A DNA stretch of 64,000 nucleotides from Rhizophagus irregularis (taxonomy: Eukaryota; Glomeromycota; Glomeromycetes; Glomerales; Glomeraceae): NCBI RefSeq assembly GCF_026210795.1, contig NC_089429.1:7597001-7661000 (forward strand), read 5' to 3'. Positions 10,561-22,371 of this stretch are shown here, in pieces. Both the position numbers and the translations under genes were made by a program. The notes under the pieces were generated by a model, which had not been told where the DNA came from, did not search any database, and worked only from the letters and a program-made list of their open reading frames with translations. Numbering within the stretch: the stretch's first letter is position 1; the number at the start of each line of letters is the position of its first letter.

Positions 10561-13500
10561 ATGTCTAGAAAATCCGGTTATTATAAAAAATGTAACAACG
10601 ATCAAATTAATCCTCCTCGTGAATGGAAAAACTTTGCTGAATTGAAATTCAGAGTTAGTAATTTTAATCCTAGCGCTACTATATCTGATATAAAGGATGC
10701 TTTTACTACTTATTGTAATGTTTATAGAGTAAAAATTGAAGAAGTTAATTCTGAAAATTTAATTGCTTGTATCATAATCAAGTACGTATTTTTTTTACAT
10801 TTATTCTTTTTCAACCCTTTAAATTATCATTTACTTATCTCTTTAAAAATATTTATTTAATTAGACCTTTACCCGCTTATGCTTTCTGGAATCGTAAAGT
10901 ACGCTTTCATGGAAGAATTTTACAACTCGATTATCAAGATGATACTAGTTCTAGTAATTCTGATACTTTCACTGATTATAATACTGTTGGAAATCGAAAG
11001 TCAAAATTTCTTTCTGCTGAAAGTTTAGAAATGGGTGATTATTCACTACCTGGTGTTTTTGTATCTGAGGCTAAATTTACTCAATCGGTAGAATTTTTTA
11101 TAAATTATCAAACACGAAAAATAATTGTGGAATTTGGTCTTGATCAGCACACTCTTAAGCTTGAAATCAATTTTAAGGATATAATTAATGATATTCATTC
11201 TGAGCTTGACGCTTCTCAACAAACTTCTCGTGGTTTTATTACTATAGAAAGTAAATATCCCGCAACATATTGGGTATTAAAAAAGAAATCATCAAAATAT
11301 GATGTTAATTGGTGTATTGATGATTCTTGGAATCGAATCACTGAAATTCATACAAAAATTAAAAAAGGTGGTGTTCGTTATTATAAAGATAATGAAGAAC
11401 CTGGTAAATGGCTCGTCTTTAGAATAACTTTTGATTTGGATCAAATTGGTAGAAATTCCATTGAAGGTCTTGGTCGTTTTAAAGAATTAATTGAGAATGC
11501 CGCTGAATATAATTTGGCTCCTAGAAATTCAAACATTAGAAATTGTTCATTAAAAATTGTTAGAGGACCTGGTTTACGTAGTAATCATTTTAGGACCCGT
11601 ACATTGTTAACATTTGAAGTTGATTATATGGTCGAATGTAATATTTCTTTTAATTACCTTAATGAGTATAACCTTTGTGATGAATTCTTTTCTTTATTAT
11701 CTCAACAACCTACTAGAGTCTCTCTTGATATTTTGGAAGGTATTTATTCAAGGAAGAAAAGGATCTATAATCCTTTAACATATTTACTTTCGGAATTGGA
11801 GAATTTTAAATATAAATTAGATAATGGAGCTAAATATATACCATATTATTGTGATATGGTGCATGAAGTTGTTATAACTTCTACTACATATTATGTTTTA
11901 CCTCCAACAATGGAAATTTCTAATAGGGTGATCCGTCAGTTTCGTAATACGGAAAATCAATTTTTACGTGTCCAATTTGTAGATGAGGCTTTAAGTAAAA
12001 TCAAGTCTTCTTTATCTGATAGTGATACTTCTAACGATGCTTTATATAATAGAGTTTATCGTGCTTTACGTGATGGTATTAATATTGGTAATAGGCACTA
12101 CGAATTCTTGGCTTTCTCTTCTAGTCAATTAAGAGATCATAGTTGTTGGTTTTTTTCATCAACTAGTAGTTTAACTGCTGATATGGTTAGAGGTTGGATG
12201 GGTAATTTTTCAACAATTAAAAGTGTATCAAAATATGCTGCCCGAATGGGCCAGTGTTTTTCAAGTACTCGTGCTATTCAAAAGCTACCTATTAATGACA
12301 TTAAAGTAATTCCTGATATAGTTAGGAATGGTTTCAATTTTTCTGATGGGGCAGGGAATATCTCTTTTTCTTTAGCAAGGAAGATTGCTCGTGATTTAGA
12401 TTTAAATACTATTCCAAGTGCATTTCAATTTAGAATGGCTGGGTATAAGGGTGTTTTATGTCAGTCAGCTCATGTAAAAAATAATAAACTTCAAGTTCGT
12501 CCTAGTCAACATAAATTTGAATCAAATCATAATGAGTTGGAAGTTGTCAGAAGTTCTACATTCATCTCAGCATATCTTAATCGTCAGGCGATTACATTAT
12601 TGTCCGCATTAGGAATTCCTGATGAAGTATTTATTGATTTAAAAGATTTACGAGTTAGGGAATTGGATAAAATGCTTGAAAGTGAACATACGGCGTTGGA
12701 AGTTTTACAAAGGAATGTTGATGAATATGGAATTTCAACCTCACTTGCTGATCTTGTCAAAGCGGGATTTTTAAGAAATAATGATCATTATTTAATGAAT
12801 TTGATATCATTATTTCGTATCATGATGCTAAGGGACATAAAGAAAAAAGCAAAAATTCGCATTGATAAAGGGGCATTCTTATTAGGCGTCTTGGATGTTA
12901 CCGATACTTTACAAGAAAATCAAATTTATTGTTGTATATCTGACCCAGGTAATCCATCTAATCAAAAGGTAATAACTGGAAGGTGTATTGTATATCGAAA
13001 TTCCTGCTTTCACCCAGGAGATATACGTATAGTTACAGCTGTAAAATGTAAGGCCTTAAGTCATTTAGTAGATGTAATAGTATTCCCATCCCTTGGTTAT
13101 CGTGATATTCCTAGTGAGTGTAGCGGTGGGAATCTAGATGGTGATGATTTCACGTATGTATCTTTATTTCTCATTGTTTAAAACTTTGAAGTTGTTTAAG
13201 TTATTGACAAATTTTTTTTTTTTAATTTTAATTTAGTATAATATATGATGAGCGTTTAATCCCTATTAAGGCTTATGAGCCTATGAACATCAATCAGAAT
13301 AGAAAACCAAGAATGTTAGAGAATGAAGATGAGAATGAGGATGAAATTCAAAGTGTAACGATAGAAGACATCAAAAAATTCTTCGTAAACTATCTGTTTT
13401 CGGACAAACTCGAATTGATCGCGAACGCTCATTTAGCGAAAGCAGATTCTTCCGATGTTGGTGCATTAAATGGGAAATGTATACGTCTGGCACAATTACA

Positions 13501-14209
13501 TTCTGGTGCCGTAGATTACCCTAAAACGGGAACACCACCAGTATTTCCACCTGAACTTCGCGCTGATGAATTTCCAGATTTTATGGAAAAATCTGATAAA
13601 AAATCATATAAATCAAATAAAGTTCTGGGTATTTTATATCGCTCTATTAATGTATCAGAAGAGTATACCCCTTTAAATGTAAAAAATTTCGATAAAAGAT
13701 TATATGCAGATGGGTTCGAAGAATTTTTAGATGATGCAAGAAAGTTAAAACGAGAGTATGATGCTAACATAAGAGGACTCATGAATCAATTCGGAATTAA
13801 TAATGAAATTGAAGTAACAAGTGGATATATCGTGAATACTATTACGAATATCGATAAAAAGAAACCTCGCGATGTAACCAAATCTGTGATGGAAGCGTTA
13901 ATTCCAATTAAACGACATTATAAAAAATTATTTGACCAAGAATGGGAATCTAATAAGGATCATAGTAGGGTGGAATCTAAAGCAAGCGCTTGGTATTTTG
14001 TGACATATCATCCTTCTGAATTGGATGTAGACCCATCTAAGAGGATGTTTTCATTTCCTTGGATAGCATATGATGTACTGTGTGGAATTGCAAATAGAAA
14101 TAGTCGTAAAATTCATGTGTCCATGGAACTCATGGACTTTTTTGGACCTTGTAATTCAAAATGTAGCTATAATCTTGATGAAGGCCAAGATTTAATTTCT
14201 TGGTTGTAA
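10561..14209 (+). CDS. RNA-dependent RNA polymerase (RDR/QDE-1 type)
   Basis: Synthesises double-stranded RNA from single-stranded templates in RNA silencing. The model is three exons: 10561-10781, 10865-13153 and 13237-14209 (1160 aa). Both introns (83 bases each) start with GT (GTACGT, GTATGT), end in AG, and keep the frame. Residues 25-100 (WKNFAELKFRV, then FHGRILQLDY after the first intron) resemble the RRM-like N-terminus of RDRs. The core shows FSDGAGNISF at 566, PSAFQFRMAGYKGVL, RPSQHKF, CFHPGDIRIV (HPGD at 790), HLVDVIVFPSLG, then GGNLDGDDF at 828. The last is the double-psi barrel catalytic loop, normally D-x-D-G-D; here the first Asp is Asn830, while Asp832 and Asp834 remain. The length fits the family. 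The gene lies between the two copies of repeat B. Family expansion with many paralogues is known in Glomeromycotina. Identity is firm; whether it is catalytic is open. Confidence 0.93.
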
Positions 14210-14675
14210 ATTATTTTTTTTATAAAAAAAATAAATAAAATTTTTATGATTAAATATTTTAAATATTTTAAATATATATATATATATATTTTTATTTTTT
14301 AAATATTATCAATTATAAAGTTCGCGATCATAATTAAACTTTGTTCAATAATGCCGGCCTGATCTAAACCCGATAAAGTCTGTCAAATTTTTGTCGAAGT
14401 TTGACGCTAACGTAAAACATAACAGATAACATGATGCAACATATAATTTGTAATTAATATAAATATTATGAATTTTTTATTTTATTTAATTAATTACTTA
14501 CATTTATCCATAACGGTACCGATTCTATTTTGTATATAAGTCAAATTGGAAAAAAAAAACGCTTTAAAAAAAAGGAAAATCTTTAAAGTGGAAGGGGGCC
14601 TTGTAGAACGAATTAATAAATTTAATAAAACTAATATTATATAATAACTTTCTTTTGTTTTATATGGGTATATCT

Positions 14676-15052
14676 TTACTGAGTCCGATCCGATGATCTT
14701 TCTGACAAGCTAATACAAGAAAAAAAAAAATGTATATCGTCATGTAAATCCGATCAAAAATCACAGGACTCAGAACAGTTAACTCGAGTCCGATGGTAGC
14801 GAAGTCCGATCAAAGTTTAAATTCGGTCTGCATCAAAAAATTCATATGACTGTGCTAAAAATTTATTACAAAATCTACAACAAATTAGTAAAAAAAAAAA
14901 AAATTTTTTTTTAACAACTCTGAATAGCAAAAAAAAACAATCAATCCCAAGTAATTTTAAGCGAATAACCGCATAATCCGATGATCCGGACATGACTGTA
15001 TTAAAAATTGACATGACTGGACTAAGAAGGATCATCGGACCGGACACCGTAA
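14676..15052. mobile_element. Foldback (MITE-like) element downstream of RdRP
   Basis: The left end TTACTGAGTCCGATCCGATG and right end form an imperfect inverted repeat: GTCCGATCCGATGATC (14683) pairs with GATCATCGGACCGGAC (15030-15045). Arms are about 23 bp, the whole 377 bp, with extra GTCCGAT words inside. No transposase frame; the minus-strand frame at 14817-15047 is a by-product. Target duplication is not clear. Confidence 0.6.
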
Positions 15053-15365
15053 GTCATAACCTCTTTTGTATTTCTCCCTTTAATTGTATATTTTGGATTG
15101 TATATTTTGTGAATAAATAAAATATATTGGATGGATCAAATTCTTCATTTGTGATTCAAATTATTATTTAGCGAATTTTGAATCTAATGATATTGTTACA
15201 GTACAAGACACGAGAGGAAGACAGACTTACTAATTTATTAGTCACTTAAGTCAATACACGATGGTAATATGATCGATATAATGCTTTAATACAATGATTG
15301 CCCTAATAAATTAAAATAAATTGACTAATTTGTATACGTTTTCCTAACAATTGTAGCAAATAATG

Positions 15366-15445
15366 CACCACCTCTAACGCAAATTGCTGATCCACAACTT
15401 TTTTTTATTAATACTTTCATATTAAATTTTCGTAACCAATTCCCA
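15366..15445 (-). pseudogene. Gene relic C, copy 2 (inverted)
   Basis: On the minus strand the frame reads GNWLRKFNMKVLIKK, then CGSAICVRGGALFATIVRKT before a stop. It matches the plus-strand relic at 7548-7660 (TTACGAAAATTTAATATGAA and GCGTTAGA.GT.GTGCA). The VRGGALFA segment recalls the C-terminal ATPase lobe of Hsp70-like proteins, but the fragment is too short to be sure. Confidence 0.5.
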
Positions 15446-15680
15446 AACCTAAGGTGAAAATGATAAGATGATTTTTTTTCCAAAAAAAGTATCAGATAAT
15501 TTTATTTATACAAACAAAAAAATTTCTACTCTTTCGACTCTTGATACAAAAAAAAAAAAGATTTTTTTATTTATGATCCAGAAATCCTAATCTATATTCG
15601 CTAGTATTCTAAGAAATAAGAACACTAAAATTTTTTCCTATTTTGGTTAAGCAGATCCAAAATTTCATGGTAATTACTTT

Positions 15681-16105
15681 TAAAAGAATTGTAAGACAAT
15701 GCGCAGGAAATACAAAATAGGAAAAACATAAGGTTTTTTAAAACTACGATGAGTGATTATCGGAGTTTTAAATCAAAAAAAAAAAAATACAAGGTGCATG
15801 AATTCGATATAGAAAATATTTTTAATTAATCTAAGAAGGTTCTTTATTAAGTATGAGAGTGGATTTTTTTTATTAGTCATTCTTGCATTCCAGGAAAAAA
15901 TTTCATTTTTTTTAATAAAAAAAAAAGATTTTTTCATTTGATATTTAATTTTTTTTTTGATAATAATAAAATAAAGGAGGTTGCAATTTAACATGGGAAA
16001 AAAATCTATTTTGGAAATTTTTTTTTTTTTAGAAGCATTTGTTACTTCAGTCATCTGAAATTTTGCGTAACATGCGTTAAAAATTTTTTTTATTTTTTTT
16101 TAAAA

Positions 16106-16141
<36 letters not shown>

Positions 16142-16342
16142 CCATCGAATTCATCGAATTCATAAGAGTGGGAGATCACAACCAAAAAAGAGCAAGTGTT
16201 TTGATGATCGTTTACCTGGGAGTTTATCTGTTTATGGGGTCACTTTATTTTAAAAAATATAAAAAAAAATTGTAATACAATATTTTAAAGAGTACAGATA
16301 CAGATTATCAAATAGTTGTCTGGTTTTTACTCTACGATAATC
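15681..16342. repeat. Dispersed direct repeat B, copy 2
   Basis: Same orientation as 9121-9822, with shared words GACAATGCGCAGGAAATACA, AAAGGAGGTTGCAATTTAA and TCTGAAATTTTGCGTAACAT. It differs by indels, including an (AT)n microsatellite at 16109-16137 that copy 1 lacks. Confidence 0.8.
16109..16137. repeat. (AT)n microsatellite
   Basis: About 14 uninterrupted AT dinucleotides inside repeat B copy 2. Confidence 0.95.
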
Positions 16343-17240
16343 AAGAAAAATTCTAAAGTTTATTATAACAGAAAACATAGCTTTATAAAGATGGCAAAAT
16401 CTAAAGAAGAAATGGAAATAGTAGAGAACATTTGGTATACAAGTTAAAGAAATACATCTGGAATAGGAGGAATAGGAGGTGTGATAAAGTAGTCGAGATT
16501 GAAAAAGACAAGGAAAGATAAATTATGGGTTTTATAGTGACGGATTAGAAAATTTCGAAAAACAACAATAACGGATGATAAAATAAAAAACATTACACAT
16601 ACATTTTAGAAAATAAAATAGTAGAAACAGCATTTGATAAACAGATCTCATGATAACAATTGGAGCAATACGTATAAAGTACTTTTAGCTAACTCCAATA
16701 GTAATAACGTATTGTGTTAATAGGTAGATTTAAAAGTACTAACTTTAAACAACTAATAAAGAAATGCGTGTTATTAACAAAAAAAAAATTCCATACTTCA
16801 ATAATTACTTTGTACCTAAAATTCTCCTTAATTGAAAGTTCTTCATGTCCTAAATAAATACATTGATGAATTAAATCTATGAAGATAAAATTTTCGTCAA
16901 ACCTGAAATAATGTATCGCGTAACCGGAATGAAGATGCATTTGAGTCATGTTGATTGAACTTCTTCCAGAGATCACGTGATCTTTTTTTTTTACACCCTC
17001 GCTCTTACTATTTATTTGAAAGACAGTTAGTTTTTTCGAGTAGGTGAAATCACTTTGTTTTTCTGGGTGCCGTTAGGTAGTTCTTCTTATTATTTTAATA
17101 CCATGGTCGGATCTGTGGGATCTATCATATCGACGTAAAATTTGATCGTGATTTCCGATCGTTTCTAATGTTACACGGTGGAATTTTTACATTATAACAC
17201 AATTTTTTTATTCGAATTATTTGAGAAAAACTTTTTTTTA
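16343..17240. other. Intergenic, with possible relic of a gene 3' end
   Basis: Short broken frames only. Around 16944-16991 the sequence GTTGATTGAA followed by ATCACGTGATCTTTTTTTTT resembles the stop-codon region of the bromodomain genes (47917-47949 and 51147-51179). This may be a shared 3' terminal motif or a remnant of that gene. Confidence 0.4.
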
Positions 17241-17244
17241 TTAA

Positions 17245-18890
17245 TAAATTTATAGAATGTCAATATATGCTATACTAAATATAATTCATCTGAAATGCGG
17301 GATAACTCCTCCATATTAATACCTCAATATCCCCGCCCTATATAAATGTCAATATGCTATACTAAATATAATCAATTTTAAAATGGGGAATAATTCCTCC
17401 ATATTAATACCTCCCCATGTATCTAAATATAATTTCATTTTTAATATGGAGAATAATTCCTCCATATTAATACCAATGCCCCGTCCAACCCATAATTACC
17501 ATAATTATTGTCTTTAGGTTGAGGTTGAACTTGAGGCATGGGTCAAACTGAGATTATGCAATATCAATAAAAAATTATTAATAAGTAAAATGTAAGTAAA
17601 AAGGAATCTTAAAAGATGAAATTAATAAATAATAATGATAAAATTATAATAAGATACTTACACAATAAAAGAATATAAATATATATTTAAACAAATTAAT
17701 TCGTAATTAAATTTATTTTTTAAATACTGAATTAATTTGTAATTAAATTCATTTTTTAAATAATGAATTTTATTATTTAATTGTGCCATAATAAGTTGCA
17801 GTGGACTGGCAAATTGGTAAATATTCATTTTTTGATATTTTATTATTAGGAATTTATTTAAACGGTTCATTTTTTTTTTGGTTTGGAAAATTTTGGAATT
17901 CAAGTCTTATTTAAAAGAAAAATATTTGACGCGAAATTTTTCTTTTTTTTTTTGGTTCTTTTTGTAATAAAAATTATTAATAAAAAGCCATGAAATTTCC
18001 AATAAAAGAAATTTACCATACGGAAATATGGCTGTATTAGGGCAATGCAAGTGTGATCAATTGATCGACCCGATTTCGTGATTTTTTATCTTGTTGATAC
18101 CTTTACCTATCTACCCTATCTATCGCACTACTAGCGCCTGATCCGCTGATCGTACTGTATAAGCCATAAAAACAACAGCCCTATTTTGCGTATTTATTAT
18201 TATTATTATTTTATTTATTCATTATTTAATCCCTATAAAAATTTTATTTTTTATTCCATATGTTCACGAAATTTAAAGCCTCAAAACTAGAGGTAGAGAT
18301 CCGTTGTTTGAACGGATATTAATAATTTTAAAGATCGTTAAAATTTGTAGATAGTGACCCGCAGATTAGCGGGTAGTCATTAAGCCATCATCTATAATGA
18401 CAAAGTTTTAAAAATTTATTTTCGTAATGTTGTAGTAATTGATTTAAGAATTTTAATATCCGGATAAACGTATATCCAAAGTGAAAATTGTGTATAGCGA
18501 ATCTATTGCTATATATAAAATCGAAATAAAGTTTTTATGATTAAAAAACATCAATTCCGCAAAGAATATTTATTTATCCAACTGAAGATTCAAACGGATA
18601 ACGGATCCAGCCTCTACTCAAAACATGAAAATTATCCAAGTTGCCTTTTAGTTATTCTTCCGTAAATATATCATAAAATAATTTTTGTAAATTAATTTAT
18701 GATATACGTAAGTACTGATGTGATGAGATTTTATCAAAAGAAGTGGCTTTATGAGCAGGCGAAACTATTTTTTCAGAATCAGAAAATTTCATCGGAAACT
18801 CTAATTTGGAAATTGATGTACGAAGCAGATCGATAATGCGTTGATTTCACATTTTCACGTGATGATCTGTCAGCCGTCGGATCGGATCGA
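17245..18890. repeat. Dispersed direct repeat A, copy 2
   Basis: Direct copy of 660-2330. It begins with a diverged three-unit tandem block (17256-17486) and shares the downstream blocks, including ACGGATCCAGCCTCTACTCA near 18600 and TTTCACATTTTCACGTGATG near 18845. The copies differ by insertions and deletions of up to a few tens of bases. Confidence 0.8.
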
Positions 18891-19665
18891 TCATACATTT
18901 ATTGTCCGGACTCCGGAGAGGTTAGCATTAGACGATTTTGTTGGCAATGATTTTCCTTCCTTCACATATCAGCCTGTAACATTTGTTCCGTGGCTTAGTT
19001 CACGTTGAAACTTAAAATAAAAATAAAAATACCTTCTTTGTAACACTGATGATTTCAAAACACCGCTTATTTTATTTGGTGATACAACTTGCTATTTTTT
19101 ATGTTGTAATAAAAAAATATACTGAGTAAATAAACGCGACGGACTTTAACGGTTTCCGTTTTCCTAGTAATAACTGTTAACTCATGAGATAGATGTTTAT
19201 ACAACGTCGGGAATATACAATTCAGACAATCCAGTTGATATTCAATCGGTCTATTGCAAATAAACGCGATAAAGACAATAAATACTGGCAGTTAAGAGTT
19301 ACAAAAATCTTTATTTTCAAAAATTAAAAATTATTAACTAACATACAGTATACAGTAAATTCGGAACAATAAACCTTTTTTAATACATAAAGTGTTAAGA
19401 TGAACCCTGAATGTGACGTAGCTAGTAATTACTATAAGTTATAACTCTAAGCAGATCATAAATTTGCGCTTTAGTGGGTAAAGACTAAAGATAAACAATA
19501 AATACAAGTTATCTAAAAAATTTAAGATCATTTGCCATATCTCTAATATAATTCGAGAAAAATATTTTACATTTTTATTAGAGACATTTAACAGTAATTG
19601 TCCGGAAGGACTATATGTCTACGCACTATGAAAAATGATCGATCACGTGTCCCGGAATTCCAAGG
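18891..19665. other. Gene-free stretch
   Basis: No sustained frame. A ~45-bp segment around 19135-19175 (CGGACTTTAACGGTTTCCGT) recurs in diverged form near 19987-20018, bracketing the hAT-like element. Confidence 0.5.
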
Positions 19666-19673
19666 CGTTATGC

Positions 19674-19907
19674 CAGTGATGTGGCGGGACAGTGTCCCAC
19701 AAAATTTTAATGTCCTGTCCAAGTCCAATTTCATTTGTCCCATCCTGTCCCGTCCAAAACATTGTCCAATTTATTAATATTATATATAAATCATATATCC
19801 TCTTATAATGAATTTTTGTCCTGGACATCAACAACATCTTGTCCAAGTCCTGGACTGTCCTGTCCTGTCCGATCCAAGGACATGTCCCAGTCCCAGTCAC
19901 AACACTG
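19674..19907. mobile_element. hAT-type non-autonomous element with perfect TSD
   Basis: The 234-bp element starts CAGTGATGTGGCGGGACA and ends with the inverted counterpart GTCACAACACTG. It is flanked by a perfect 8-bp direct repeat, CGTTATGC, at 19666-19673 and 19908-19915. CAG/CTG ends with an 8-bp duplication are the hAT superfamily signature. The interior is packed with GTCC/GGAC words (TGTCCTGTCC, CCTGTCCCGTCC), plausible subterminal transposase sites. It encodes no transposase. Apparent frames on both strands here are low-complexity by-products. Confidence 0.88.
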
Positions 19908-19915
19908 CGTTATGC

Positions 19916-20520
19916 TGCTAATGAGTAGAAAATCGCTACCATTCTTGATATATGTTAACATCTTTATTTATTATGATACCTCGATCCGGACTTACAACGG
20001 TTCCCGTTTCCTAGTAATTAATACAAAGAAAAATTAATAACCAGATAATTTTGAATACTGTATTCATGATCGTTTACTAAATGGTCAAAATTTAATTTTC
20101 TTATATCAAAGCATATTATAATCAAAACAAAACATTTTATGGAATTAGAAACTTTAGCGTTAGACGTTAGTCACATTTAGATTACTCTATATAAATTAAT
20201 TTGAATTGCGTAAAGTATATCATGTCTTCGACAGATTGGAATCATTTTTGTTGGAATTTTCGCTAAAATTTGATCGTTAGATTTGTTGATCTCAGTGCGA
20301 AACGACGGGCTGTTTCTCTTTGTAATAAAATAAAATTATTTTAATCCCCTTCTGTTTTATGCATGGTTTAGGATGTTCTCAAGTATGGAACTGCATCTAC
20401 AGACCATCTTTTTTTTTTTTATAGAACTGCTGATTGGCTAAAATTTAACATTCCGTCGATACTTGAGTTGATCTATGTTAACAGTTAACTAATCTGTGCG
20501 ATATCGTAATGATTAGTTCA
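19916..20520. other. Gene-free stretch
   Basis: No gene, no inverted repeat of note. Confidence 0.5.
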
Positions 20521-20521
20521 A

Positions 20522-20920
20522 TATATGGGCGGACTTGTAGCAAAAGGGGGGGTTTGGCCAAAATTTTTTTTTTTGAAATTTTATTTTAATTATATATAAC
20601 TTTATTTAACCTTTCAGAAAAAAAAAATTTTTGTTTATAATATATTAATAAAAAAATTTTTTATTTAAGAATTTGCAAATTTTGTATTTTTCTATTATTG
20701 CATTTAACAAATAATATAGATGCTTTAGAAAAAAACTAATGCTTTTAATGAATTCCTTGCAAAAATTTACCCTAGTTTGCAAAAAATTGATTTTAAAAAT
20801 CTTTAAAAATGATGGAATAAATTATAATTTATTAAATTAACCAATAATATTAAAGTTCGATTTTTTTCGAAATCACGTGATTGTCCGAGCCCCACCTTTT
20901 GCTATAAGTCCGCCCATATA
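20522..20920. mobile_element. TA-flanked foldback element (MITE)
   Basis: TATATGGGCGGACTTGTAGC at 20522 pairs with its near-exact reverse complement at 20901-20920, arms of about 28 bp including a G-run/C-run. TA ends suggest a Tc1/mariner-type TA target. The ~340-bp interior is AT-rich and has no transposase frame. Confidence 0.75.
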
Positions 20921-22180
20921 GCGAAAAAAAAAAAATTTAAATACTTCATGATAAAACTTCTAAAATTCTAAATCTTTAAAAGAACAATTTTTTTTAATAT
21001 AAGAAAGTAAAGACAACTTACCTAAATTTGAACCGCATTGACTATTGACCTAATATTTTATAAAAATCTCGTTTACTCGTATTACAGAACGAAATCGTAA
21101 TCGAGTTTTTTTCGTCTGCATAGAATGAACATTTTTTTTTATTTTAATTATTTGTTTAGTTTTATATATATAATTGATGTGAAATTATGTTTACTGGTGG
21201 TAATTCGAGGTGTATCACGGATCAAATTTATTATTTTTATTTGAATGAATAAAAAAAATACTTATTAACTTGGAAAGATAAATTTAAAACTTGAACAATT
21301 TTTTAATCTTTCTAGATTTATTAAATTTTAAATAATGAATGAATACGCAAAAATTAAATTTTATTATATTTGATTTAAAAATAATTATAATAATCCAAAT
21401 AGACGAAAATATTTAAATACTAAATCCATATCTTTGACGAAAAGTCCCTTCGCAGAAATGGCTTCAGCGAAATGTCCTTCGGCAAAATGGCCATTCGGGA
21501 AAGTGTACATTAATGTAAGATAATTTTTATTGCATTTCTTTGTTCATAGTATGTACAAATATAAATTTTCGTTCTTTATTTGTCGGTAGTAACTCATATG
21601 GATCGATTTCTATAGAAGGTCAAGTGTTGTTGAGGTACTCAATATAGATATAGAAAAATATCGACCCGTCACCCGTCAAAAATTCTGGAAAAACTCCGAT
21701 AAATGATCATTTTTCTGAAAATTGTTTATAAGGTATGTGACAGATTCGGATAATTTTGAGAAATATATTTTTGATTTATAAGAACTTGAAGTATATTGGA
21801 AAGAACTGAAGTAGTCAAAATAATGAGCTCTACAAATATTTTCCAATATCGGATTAAGAAGTAATGGTAATTTATCCAATATCAGATAAAGAAGTTGTGG
21901 AAAACTTTTTACTATTCTTATTTTTAATGAGTAAGAGGATTAGGGTAAGTGGACCTTATAAAAAATTTTTGAGAAAAACTAGAAAAATGATTATTTATAA
22001 GATAATGAATTAAAGATAAACGAATTAGGTTTTATAGTCTGATAAAGTATTTTCCCCTTCTACTATTCGATTATTAACTAATTTAAGAGATCATTTCTCC
22101 ACCTTTTGCTATTCACTCTTAACTGTTCTATTCCCCATTCCACAACTGCATCCTTTCTGTTTAGATAGTTCAATAGCCTA
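20921..22180. other. Intergenic, with a degenerate 16-bp repeat
   Basis: No gene. At about 21434-21500 a unit like TTCGGCAAAATGGCC is repeated four times with variation (GAAAAGTCCCTTCGCAGAAA, then ATGGCTTCAGCGAAATGTCC). Confidence 0.5.
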
Positions 22181-22184
22181 TATA

Positions 22185-22371
22185 ATTGGAAACCAGCCCC
22201 GATTGTTGCTTCCATTGGTTTAAGCTATCTACAATAGGAAACATAGTCGAAAACCAGCAATTTAGCCTCTTTGCATCGGTTTGTTGCTTCCATTGTTTAA
22301 GCTATTTACAATAATTTACATAATTGGAAACCAGCTTGTGTCACTTTCTTGTTTCCATTGTTTAAGAATGG
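22185..22371. repeat. ~70-80-bp imperfect tandem repeat, 3 copies
   Basis: ATTGGAAACCAGC occurs at 22185 and 22322, with a diverged version near 22231. TTGCTTCCATTG(G)TTTAAG occurs at 22205 and 22283, with a variant at 22349. Non-coding. Confidence 0.75.

Noticed and set aside
13516-13782. Minus-strand frame within RdRP exon 3
   Set aside because: Shadow of the RdRP coding strand.
14817-15047. 76-codon minus-strand frame
   Set aside because: Lies inside the foldback element downstream of RdRP and contains a phenylalanine run from a T-tract.
17658-17903. 81-codon minus-strand frame in repeat A copy 2
   Set aside because: Low complexity and not open in repeat A copy 1.
19643-20037. Open frames on both strands across 19.6-20.0 kb
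   Set aside because: They run through the hAT-like MITE; the codons are by-products of repeated GTCC/GGAC words.
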